Shown here: one piece after another, positions 1 to 5,843 of the stretch
Layout of the letters: the number at the start of each line of letters is the position of its first letter
Position numbering within the stretch: position 1 is the stretch's first letter
NCBI GenBank assembly: GCA_948875265.1
Contig: CAQRYF010000072.1
Coordinates: 1-5,951, forward strand
Length of the DNA stretch: 5,951 nt
Direction: 5' to 3'
Origin: an uncultured Clostridia bacterium
GTDB taxonomy: Bacteria; Bacillota; Clostridia; TANB77; CAG-508
The notes under the pieces: generated by a model
What the model was told of the DNA's origin: nothing
What the model saw: only the letters and a program-made list of their open reading frames with translations
Database searches by the model: none
Program-made: the position numbers and the translations under genes

Positions 1-55
1 TTCCAATTCACGATTTTTTTGAGAGCTAATTTGGGACTACTTTTTCAGCAGCCTC
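1..55. mobile_element. Probable end of an insertion sequence (body to the left of the window)
   Basis: Bases 41-55 read TTTTTCAGCAGCCTC. On the other strand this is GAGGCTGCTGAAAAA, which resembles the terminal inverted repeats I associate with transposons of the IS1182 type. The preceding bases 31-40 (TTGGGACTAC) also fit the inner part of such an end. No transposase coding sequence is visible, because all three plus frames hit stops by base 71 and the window begins inside the element. The palindrome directly after it could be the insertion target. This is an inference from a short motif. The opposite end and the transposase lie outside the window, so the family assignment is tentative. Confidence 0.35.
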
Positions 56-77
56 CTAGGAGCTCCTAGTCTTTTTT
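56..77 (+). terminator. 14-bp perfect palindrome followed by a T-tract; possible terminator
   Basis: Bases 56-69 (CTAGGAGCTCCTAG) are a perfect palindrome, followed by TCTTTTTT at 70-77. As RNA it can fold into a 5-bp CUAGG/CCUAG stem with an AGCU loop and a following U-run, the layout of a plus-strand intrinsic terminator. An alternative overlapping palindrome, CTCCTAGGAG, occupies 53-62. The stem is short, and the gene it would terminate is not in the window. It touches the putative IS end, so it may instead be the target site, or part of the terminator of a neighbouring gene that the element inserted into. Confidence 0.35.
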
Positions 78-156
78 ATACCTTCAGGGTTTAAACTATT
101 TACCGACGTTTTGAGTATATTATAACTCGTATTTTATTATATATCAAATTTTACAA

Positions 157-181
157 AATATTCTACATTATGTAGATTTTT
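157..181. terminator. Weak hairpin just past the activase stop codon; possible bidirectional terminator
   Basis: Arms TCTACA (162-167) and TGTAGA (171-176) form a perfect 6-bp stem with a 3-base loop. A T-run follows on the plus strand (177-181). On the minus strand the arm is followed by ATATTTTGT. The hairpin begins a few bases after the minus-strand stop codon (180-182), which is the expected place for the activase terminator. The stem is AT-rich and short, so it would be inefficient. Confidence 0.3.
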
Positions 182-3100
182 AATCTATTTTTTCTGTTTC
201 ATAAGTATTACTTTGTATAATATTTTCATTATCAATTGTTTTTTTTTCGTTATTTTTTGTTTTTAAATTGTCTTTAGCAACAGTCATTAATAATTTTATT
301 CTATTAGCTTGATTTGCTTCACTAGCACCTGGATCATAATCAACTGGAGAAATATTAGCATCTGGATATTTTTCTCTAATAGTTTTTATAACACCTTTTC
401 CTACAACATGATTTGGTAAACAAGCAAATGGTTGTACACAAACAATATTAGGTATATCATTTTCAATATATTCAATCATTTCAGCTGTTAAGAACCATCC
501 TTCACCTGTTTGATTTCCGATTGATAATACATCTTTTACTTTATCTTCTAAGTGCCATATATCACAAGGTTGTAAATAGCCTTTTTTAGAATTTGCTAAA
601 GCTATTTTTACATCTTTTTCAAGAATATCAATTAATTTTATAGCAGTTTTCATTATTTTTGAAGAGGTTTTATTTATATTTAATAAACTATTAAAAGTTA
701 TTTTATGAGTACACATAAATTTTGCAAACCCCATAAAATCAGGTAGAATTACTTCAGCTCCTTCTTTTTCTAAAAGGTCTGCTACATAGTTATTTCCAAA
801 AGGATGATATTTTATTAAGACTTCACCAACAACACCAACTTTTGGTTTTTCTACTGACATATCTAATTCTATTTTCTCAAAGTCGTTTACTATATCATAA
901 ATACTTTGTTTAAATTCCTTGTTAGTAGATTTTCTTGATAAGATTTCTTTGCATTTTTCCATCCAAATATCAAATAATTTCTGAGTCTCGCCTTTGTTAA
1001 CCTCATATACTCTATTTTTAGTTAGCATTTTTTGTAGTAAATCCCCATAAACAACCATTTTCAGCAATTTTTCTGCTAAAGGAACAGTAATTTTAAATCC
1101 AGGCATTTTTTCCATACCAACTATATTAAAAGATATAACAGGTACATTTTCAAAACCAGCATCTTTTAAAGCTTTTCTTATAAATCCTATATAATTTGTA
1201 GCTCTACAACCACCACCAGTTTGAGACATTATTAAAGCAGTTTTGTTTGTATCATATTTACCAGATTGAAGTGCTTCTATCATTTGTCCAGTTACTAATA
1301 TTGATGGATAACAAGCATCATTATTGACGTATTTTAGACCAGTTTCTACTGTGTTTTGAGTACATTCTCTTAACAAATGTACGTTATATCCAGAAGAACG
1401 AACAGCAGACTCTAATAATTCGAAATGTATAGGTGCCATTTGAGGGATAAGAATTGTATAATCTTTCCTCATTTCTTTTGTAAATATTTTTTTGTGAATT
1501 CCATAGTCCCCAATTAATTTTTTTTGATTTTTTTCTTGTTCACGTTTTTTCATGCTTGCAATCAAAGAACGAATACGGATTCTTACAGCCCCTAAATTAT
1601 TCACCTCATCTATTTTTATTAATGTGTACATTTTGTTATAGCTAGATAATATTTCTTCAACTTGATCTGTTGTAACTGCATCAACACCACAACCAAATGA
1701 ATTTAATTGTATCAATTCTAAACAATCATGTTTTCCAACAAAATCAGCAGCTGCATATAGTCTTGCATGATATACCCATTGGTCTACAACTCTTAAAGGT
1801 CGTTTAGCTTCTGCCTTATCAGCAATACTATCTTCTGTTAAAACACATAAACCTAATGATGTAATTAATGTATCAATGCCATGATTGATTTCAGGATCAA
1901 TATGATAAGGTCTTCCTGCCAAAACAATACCTTTTAAATTATTTTCTTCAATATATCTTACTGTTTCTGTTCCCTTATCCCTAATATCTTTTTTACATTT
2001 TTGATATTCATCTTCAGCTTTTTGAGCAGCCTCTATTAATTCAGATTTAGTAAAATTATAATCTTTAAATTCGTCTAATTCTAATATCTTTTTTACCAAA
2101 TTTTTCTTATCAAAAGGTAAAAAAGGATTTAAAAATTTTACATCTGGATTTTTTAAATTCTCTACATTATTTCTTAAAACTTCTGAATAAGAAATAACTA
2201 TAGGACAATTATAATTATTGTCAGCTTTTTCATATTCTTTTCTAGAATATGGAATGCAAGGATAAAAAATTGTATTTATACCTTGTTCTAATAAGCTTTC
2301 TATATGACCATGAGATAGTTTTGCAGGATAGCAAACTGATTCAGATGGCATAGATTCCATACCTTTTTCATAAGTTTTACGAGTACTTTTTTCTGATAGA
2401 ATTACTCTAAAACCTAGACTAGTCAAAAAAGTAAACCAGAAAGGATAATCTTCATACATATTTAAAACTCTGGGAATACCAATAGTTCCTCTTACGGCAA
2501 ATTGTTCCTCTAAAGGTTTGTAATCAAATATTCTTTCATATTTATATTGTACTAAATTTGGTAGTTTTTTTGCTTTTGTAATTTGACCTGCACCCTTTTC
2601 ACAACGATTTCCAGATATATGAATTTGACCATTGTTAAATTTATTAATTGTTAGTTTACAATGGTTTTCGCAGTTATTGCAATGAGCAAAACTAACTTTA
2701 ATTTCTAATTTATCTATTTCATCTGCTTTTAATATACTAGAAGTATGTTCCATATCTAAATTAGATTCATATTGTTCTTTTGATAATAATGCCATACCAT
2801 ATGCACCCATTAGGCCTGCAATATCAGGTCTTACCACATTTTTCCCAACTATTAATTCAAATGCTCTTAAAACTGCATCATTATAAAATGTACCACCTTG
2901 TACAACTATATGCTTTCCTAAAGTTTCAACATCTCTAACTTTCATAACCTTTTGAATAGCATTTTTAATAACAGAATAAGAAAGGCCACTAGATATATCC
3001 CCAACAGAATAACCTTCTTTTTGTGCTTGTTTTATCTTTGAATTCATAAAAACCGTACATCTTGAGCCTAAATCAACAGGTCTTTTAGCTTTAATAGCTT

Positions 3101-4508
3101 CTTTTACAAATTCAGATATATCTATATTTAGACTTTTTGCAAATGTTTCTATAAAAGATCCACAACCTGAAGAACATGCTTCATTTAACATTATATTGTC
3201 AATTGAACCATTTTTCATTCTGATATATTTCATATCTTGTCCACCAATATCAACAATACTTGTAACATTTGGCTCAAAGGTTTTTGCAGCAGTATAATGT
3301 GCTATTGTCTCAATTTCATTTAAATCTACATTTAAAGCTGTTTGTATTAATTTTTCTCCATATCCAGTAACACCACTATATCTTAATATAGCTTTCTCAG
3401 GTAAAACAGTATAAAGTTTTTTTAACATATTCATAACACTTTTTAAAGGATTACCTTCATTACTTCCATATAAAGAATATAATAGATTTCCATCCTTATC
3501 TATCAAAACTAATTTTGTTGTAGTAGATCCAGCATCTATTCCTAGATAACAATCTCCTTCATAATTTTCAATACTAGTTCTTTTAACTTTATTTTTATCA
3601 TGTCTTTCCTTAAAGATTTTATAATCCTCATCATTTTTAAATAGTGGATTTAAAGGATGAGTTGTATTATCTCTAGAGTTTTTTAAATTTTCAATTTTTT
3701 GCTCTAACTGATTTGGTGTGATAGATTCAGAATTTATTGAATCTAAAGCAGCGCCTTTTGCAACTAATAGATGAGCTTCTTCAGGAACAATAATTTCATT
3801 ATCTTTTAAATTTAAAGTTTCAATAAATCTAGTTCTTAATTCTGATAAATAATTTAAAGGACCACCTAAAAATGCCACATTACCCCTAATTGGTCTACCA
3901 CAAGCCAAACCACTTATTGTTTGATTTACTACTGCTTGGAAAATAGAAGCAGCAATATCTTCTTTTGCAGCACCTTCATTAATTAAAGGTTGTACATCTG
4001 TTTTTGCAAAAACACCACAACGTGAAGCAATAGGATATATTGATTTATAACCTTTTGCTAATTCATTAAGACCAGCAGTATCAGTATGTAACAAAGAAGC
4101 CATTTGATCTAAGAAAGCTCCTGTACCACCAGCACAAGTACCATTCATACGTTGTTCAATAGATTGGTCGAAATAAATAATCTTAGCATCTTCCCCACCA
4201 AGTTCAATTACCACATCAGTTTTAGGGATATACTTCTCAACAGCCCTTTTACAAGAAACAACTTCTTGAATAAAATCAACACCTAAAAACTTTGCAGCAG
4301 ACATAGCACCAGAACCTGTAAGTGCAATTGTAAAAGTATTTAAAGGGAATTTAAGTAATAAACTCTCAAGAACATTGCAAACTGTATTTTTAGTATCAGA
4401 AAAATGCCTTTTATAATTTTTATATATTGTATTTTTATTTTCATCCATAACAATAATTTTTACTGTTGTTGAACCAACATCTAATCCAACATGTAACAAA
4501 TTCTCCAT
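180..4508 (-). CDS. Giant fused 2-hydroxyacyl-CoA dehydratase activase-like protein (two BadF/BcrA-type ATPase domains plus HgdB/DUF2229-like modules), 1442 aa
   Basis: Cytoplasmic iron-sulfur protein of the acyl-CoA dehydratase activase superfamily. Classical members (HgdC) use ATP to drive one electron at low potential into a dehydratase or reductase partner. The substrate of this long fused type is not known to me.

ATPase domain 1 (about 6-255) shows DVGSTTVK (10-17), ELGGEDAK (102-109), C125 in NGTCAGGTG and C164 in SRCGVF. Domain 2 (about 321-575) shows DAGSTTTK (325-332), IGGQDMK (421-427), C445 and C484 in GSRCTVF. A linker holds C610, C613, C617 and C636. Two HgdB/DUF2229-like modules follow, with C726 (SVCYP), C940, C1066 (DACYP), C1101 (TGGGCRATNY) and C1363. 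The tail after about 1410 is charged and probably disordered.

The frame is open up to 4610, but the start at 4508 is chosen because AAGGAG lies 8 bases upstream and the promoter sits inside the longer frame. It is monocistronic in this window. The family call is firm; the reaction is unknown. Confidence 0.93.
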   Translation of the reverse strand: MENLLHVGLDVGSTTVKIIVMDENKNTIYKNYKRHFSDTKNTVCNVLESLLLKFPLNTFTIALTGSGAMSAAKFLGVDFIQEVVSCKRAVEKYIPKTDVVIELGGEDAKIIYFDQSIEQRMNGTCAGGTGAFLDQMASLLHTDTAGLNELAKGYKSIYPIASRCGVFAKTDVQPLINEGAAKEDIAASIFQAVVNQTISGLACGRPIRGNVAFLGGPLNYLSELRTRFIETLNLKDNEIIVPEEAHLLVAKGAALDSINSESITPNQLEQKIENLKNSRDNTTHPLNPLFKNDEDYKIFKERHDKNKVKRTSIENYEGDCYLGIDAGSTTTKLVLIDKDGNLLYSLYGSNEGNPLKSVMNMLKKLYTVLPEKAILRYSGVTGYGEKLIQTALNVDLNEIETIAHYTAAKTFEPNVTSIVDIGGQDMKYIRMKNGSIDNIMLNEACSSGCGSFIETFAKSLNIDISEFVKEAIKAKRPVDLGSRCTVFMNSKIKQAQKEGYSVGDISSGLSYSVIKNAIQKVMKVRDVETLGKHIVVQGGTFYNDAVLRAFELIVGKNVVRPDIAGLMGAYGMALLSKEQYESNLDMEHTSSILKADEIDKLEIKVSFAHCNNCENHCKLTINKFNNGQIHISGNRCEKGAGQITKAKKLPNLVQYKYERIFDYKPLEEQFAVRGTIGIPRVLNMYEDYPFWFTFLTSLGFRVILSEKSTRKTYEKGMESMPSESVCYPAKLSHGHIESLLEQGINTIFYPCIPYSRKEYEKADNNYNCPIVISYSEVLRNNVENLKNPDVKFLNPFLPFDKKNLVKKILELDEFKDYNFTKSELIEAAQKAEDEYQKCKKDIRDKGTETVRYIEENNLKGIVLAGRPYHIDPEINHGIDTLITSLGLCVLTEDSIADKAEAKRPLRVVDQWVYHARLYAAADFVGKHDCLELIQLNSFGCGVDAVTTDQVEEILSSYNKMYTLIKIDEVNNLGAVRIRIRSLIASMKKREQEKNQKKLIGDYGIHKKIFTKEMRKDYTILIPQMAPIHFELLESAVRSSGYNVHLLRECTQNTVETGLKYVNNDACYPSILVTGQMIEALQSGKYDTNKTALIMSQTGGGCRATNYIGFIRKALKDAGFENVPVISFNIVGMEKMPGFKITVPLAEKLLKMVVYGDLLQKMLTKNRVYEVNKGETQKLFDIWMEKCKEILSRKSTNKEFKQSIYDIVNDFEKIELDMSVEKPKVGVVGEVLIKYHPFGNNYVADLLEKEGAEVILPDFMGFAKFMCTHKITFNSLLNINKTSSKIMKTAIKLIDILEKDVKIALANSKKGYLQPCDIWHLEDKVKDVLSIGNQTGEGWFLTAEMIEYIENDIPNIVCVQPFACLPNHVVGKGVIKTIREKYPDANISPVDYDPGASEANQANRIKLLMTVAKDNLKTKNNEKKTIDNENIIQSNTYETEKID

Positions 4509-4516
4509 GACAAAAT

Positions 4517-4523
4517 CTCCTTT
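4517..4523 (-). promoter_or_regulatory. Shine-Dalgarno site that fixes the activase start
   Basis: The minus strand reads AAAGGAG, then 8 bases (ATTTTGTC), then ATG at 4508. The alternative in-frame ATG at 4532 has no purine-rich site at a usable distance, and the ATG at 4610 lies upstream of the promoter. The protein therefore should begin MENLLHVGLDVGST, which also puts the first phosphate-binding motif at the N-terminus, as is usual for this fold. Confidence 0.85.
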
Positions 4524-4557
4524 TTTGTACATAAATCTAATTCTTTCGAACACCCTA

Positions 4558-4586
4558 ATTGTATACGGAAAACAGCATTTTGTCAA
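4558..4586 (-). promoter_or_regulatory. Near-consensus sigma-A promoter of the activase gene
   Basis: On the minus strand, TTGACA (4586-4581) is followed by exactly 17 bases and TACAAT (4563-4558). That is a perfect -35 box and a five-of-six -10 box. Transcription should start near 4551, giving a leader of about 43 bases before the ATG at 4508. The -35 box is embedded in the inverted repeat CATTTTGTCAAATG (4576-4589), which could be a repressor site. No regulator can be assigned from sequence. Confidence 0.8.
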
Positions 4587-4607
4587 ATGGAAAAACATGT
4601 AAATTTC

Positions 4608-4632
4608 CACTTTGGGGTCGGGTTAAAAAGTG
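4608..4632. repeat. Inverted repeat in the divergent intergenic region
   Basis: CACTTT (4608-4613) and AAAGTG (4627-4632) are 6-base inverted arms separated by 13 bases. The spacer contains GGGGTCGGGTT, an unusually GC-rich patch for this region. The repeat lies upstream of the activase promoter and overlaps the weak plus-strand promoter candidate, so it could be an operator or a small hairpin. It may also be chance. Confidence 0.25.
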
Positions 4633-4657
4633 AGAAAATTTTTGATTAATTTATTAT
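4630..4657 (+). promoter_or_regulatory. Weak candidate promoter for the GerMN-domain gene
   Basis: GTGAGA (4630-4635, four of six to TTGACA), a 16-base spacer and TATTAT (4652-4657, five of six to TATAAT) make the best sigma-A-like pair I can find upstream of the gene at 4732. In DNA this AT-rich such matches arise easily. A sporulation sigma factor with a different consensus is an alternative for a GerM-like gene, but I see no clear match to one. Confidence 0.3.
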
Positions 4658-4718
4658 TCACTATTAGTTCTAAAAAGGACAAACAAGTAATAAGATGAAG
4701 TAATAAATAAAAAGTTAA

Positions 4719-4725
4719 AAGGAGG
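4719..4725 (+). promoter_or_regulatory. Ribosome binding site of the GerMN-domain gene
   Basis: AAGGAGG lies 6 bases before the ATG at 4732. It is a full match to the anti-Shine-Dalgarno core and supports this start. Confidence 0.85.
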
Positions 4726-4731
4726 ATAAGG

Positions 4732-5274
4732 ATGAAAAATAAAAAAATAGTTTTGATTTTTACAATATTATTTATTGTACTTCTAATAGGTGGTTATTTT
4801 GCGATAAAATATGTTAAAAGTCAGCAAATGGAGAGTAATGTGGAAGAATTCGTACCAGAAGAAGAGATAACAGAGGATCAATTGAGGCAAACAATAGTAA
4901 GTTTATATTTTCCATCAAAGGAAACCAAAGAATTAGTGCCAGAAGCTAGATTGGTGGATATAAAAGAAATTATAAATAATCCATGTGACAAATTAGTAAA
5001 CTTATTAATAGAAGGTCCTAAAAGTGATAAAACACAAAAAATTATCCCAGAAAGTACAAAATTATTAAAGTCATATATGGAAGATGATTGTGTTGTTTTA
5101 GATTTATCATCAGAGTTTTTAGATTATAATAAAGAAGATAATAACGTAAAAACTAATATGATAAAAAGCATTGTAAATACTTTAACAGAATTAACAGAAG
5201 TAAATAAAGTAAAAATATTAATTAATGGGAGTATAAATGAGGAATTTAATGAAACATATTTACGTGAGAAGTAG
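4732..5274 (+). CDS. Membrane-anchored GerMN-domain protein (sporulation/germination family), 180 aa
   Basis: The N-terminus has a short lysine-rich head and one hydrophobic segment at about residues 6-24. This predicts a single membrane anchor with the rest outside the cytoplasm. There is no lipobox cysteine, so it is not a typical lipoprotein. After an acidic linker (about 34-50), residues 53-167 match the GerMN domain. The matches are VSLYFPS (56-62), LVNLLIEGP (88-96), IPEST (105-109), the VVLDLSSEF strand (121-129) and the helix-strand unit with VNTL (148-151) and VKILING (160-166).

The domain is named for GerM of Bacillus subtilis, an envelope protein needed for normal sporulation and germination. 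GerM has two copies of the domain; this protein has one, so direct equivalence to GerM is not claimed. C85 and C120 lie on the outer side and could form a disulfide. The start is supported by AAGGAGG six bases upstream. The domain call is firm; the role in the cell is inferred. Confidence 0.88.
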   Translation: MKNKKIVLIFTILFIVLLIGGYFAIKYVKSQQMESNVEEFVPEEEITEDQLRQTIVSLYFPSKETKELVPEARLVDIKEIINNPCDKLVNLLIEGPKSDKTQKIIPESTKLLKSYMEDDCVVLDLSSEFLDYNKEDNNVKTNMIKSIVNTLTELTEVNKVKILINGSINEEFNETYLREK

Positions 5275-5300
5275 ACAAAAACTGCATTTTATGTTAATAT
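5272..5300 (+). promoter_or_regulatory. Probable sigma-A promoter of the 149-aa gene, overlapping the preceding stop codon
   Basis: TAGACA (5272-5277) is followed by a 17-base spacer and TAATAT (5295-5300), preceded by TGT as an extended -10 element. The first three bases of the -35 box are the TAG stop of the GerMN gene. The start of transcription would be near 5307, leaving a leader of about 60 bases. That leader contains the small hairpin GCTTA-AAG-TAAGC (5309-5321). This supports separate expression of the last gene, though read-through from upstream is possible. Confidence 0.5.
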
Positions 5301-5337
5301 TAATATGAGCTTAAAGTAAGCGAAAGTAGAAATTTAA

Positions 5338-5353
5338 AATTTTAATTAAAATT
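5338..5353. repeat. 16-bp perfect AT palindrome abutting a ribosome binding site
   Basis: AATTTTAATTAAAATT is its own reverse complement and ends at the base before AAGGAGG (5354-5360). It could be a protein-binding site, or an RNA helix next to the ribosome site. All positions are A or T in a very AT-rich leader, so chance is a serious alternative. Confidence 0.3.
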
Positions 5354-5360
5354 AAGGAGG
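5354..5360 (+). promoter_or_regulatory. Ribosome binding site of the 149-aa gene
   Basis: AAGGAGG is followed by 7 bases (ATTTACT) and the ATG at 5368. The strong site is good evidence that this short, unrecognised frame is really translated. Confidence 0.85.
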
Positions 5361-5367
5361 ATTTACT

Positions 5368-5817
5368 ATGTGTAAAGAAGTACAAGAATATCGGGAGAAA
5401 CTAGGAAAATTAGAACAAGCTACACAGGAATTAAAGAAAGAAATTTTTGGAATGCAGTGTAAAATAAAAGGAGTTATAGCTTGCAAAAAACAAGAAGATA
5501 ATGCAGAATCATGGGTGAAAGACCTTGACGATTTTCAACTTGCATTAGGAAAAATTGAAATTGAAATGACAGAAGTAAATGTGAAGTTTTGTATTCCAGA
5601 CTATTTTTTAGGAAGCAAAGGCGGTGTGGTTGCAACATATGATTTTAATGTTATTAGTATTATAAAAATGTTAAAATGTATAAGAAATGTTGTATTTGCT
5701 GAAGAGACATTGATTCTTCCTGGAGATAAGTCTTCTTATCATGGATATGGATTAGCAAAAGATTTATTAAGAGCTATTTCAAATTTCGAAGATGCTTTTT
5801 TATGTTACATGGAGTAG
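5368..5817 (+). CDS. Hypothetical protein with an N-terminal coiled coil and six cysteines, 149 aa
   Basis: I do not recognise the family. Residues 5-33 show a regular heptad pattern of V5, Y8, L12, L15, T19, L22, I26, M29 and I33 with charged residues between them, so a coiled coil and oligomerisation are likely. The rest looks like a small soluble domain. A charged stretch (about 41-70) is followed by FCIPDYFLGSKGG (74-86), a hydrophobic helix-like segment (about 94-110), LILPGDKSSYHGYG (115-128) and a C-terminal amphipathic helix. Cysteines are at 2, 31, 39, 75, 104 and 146, but not in a CxxC metal-binding pattern.

There is no signal peptide or clear membrane segment, so it is probably cytoplasmic. 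A strong ribosome site, a plausible promoter of its own and a hairpin after the stop codon support a real gene. Lying 93 bases after the GerMN gene does not by itself imply a shared role. Confidence 0.75.
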   Translation: MCKEVQEYREKLGKLEQATQELKKEIFGMQCKIKGVIACKKQEDNAESWVKDLDDFQLALGKIEIEMTEVNVKFCIPDYFLGSKGGVVATYDFNVISIIKMLKCIRNVVFAEETLILPGDKSSYHGYGLAKDLLRAISNFEDAFLCYME

Positions 5818-5821
5818 ATTA

Positions 5822-5843
5822 TGAGGTGCCTGTTGGCACCTCA
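5822..5843 (+). terminator. 9-bp perfect hairpin after the last gene; terminator without a U-run
   Basis: TGAGGTGCC (5822-5830) and GGCACCTCA (5835-5843) pair perfectly around the loop TGTT. The stem is GC-rich compared with its surroundings and starts five bases after the stop codon, as expected for the 3' end of a transcript. It is followed by AAGTCATATG and not a T-run, so it is not a canonical intrinsic terminator. It may be a 3'-end stabilising hairpin or an inefficient terminator. Confidence 0.55.

Noticed and set aside
1..69. Open plus-strand frame from base 1 to the TAG at 67-69 as the end of a transposase gene
   Set aside because: It reads through the putative terminal repeat and palindrome, and its residues (for example LGLLFQQPPRSS) look like translated non-coding DNA. 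The other two plus frames stop even earlier.
180..4508. Frameshift or false fusion of several separate genes as an explanation for the 1442-residue length
   Set aside because: The frame is continuous, no internal start has a convincing ribosome site that I noticed, and the order activase-activase-DUF2229-HgdB-like matches a known long form of the family.
4509..4731. Riboswitch or T-box leader upstream of either divergent gene
   Set aside because: The minus-strand leader is only about 43 bases, and the plus side shows no recognisable conserved riboswitch or T-box core.
5287..5353. Repeated AT-rich motifs (TAATATTAATAT, AATTTTAATTAAAATT) as a CRISPR, iteron array or origin
   Set aside because: There are no regularly spaced repeat units and no associated replication or cas gene. 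They are low-complexity leader sequence.
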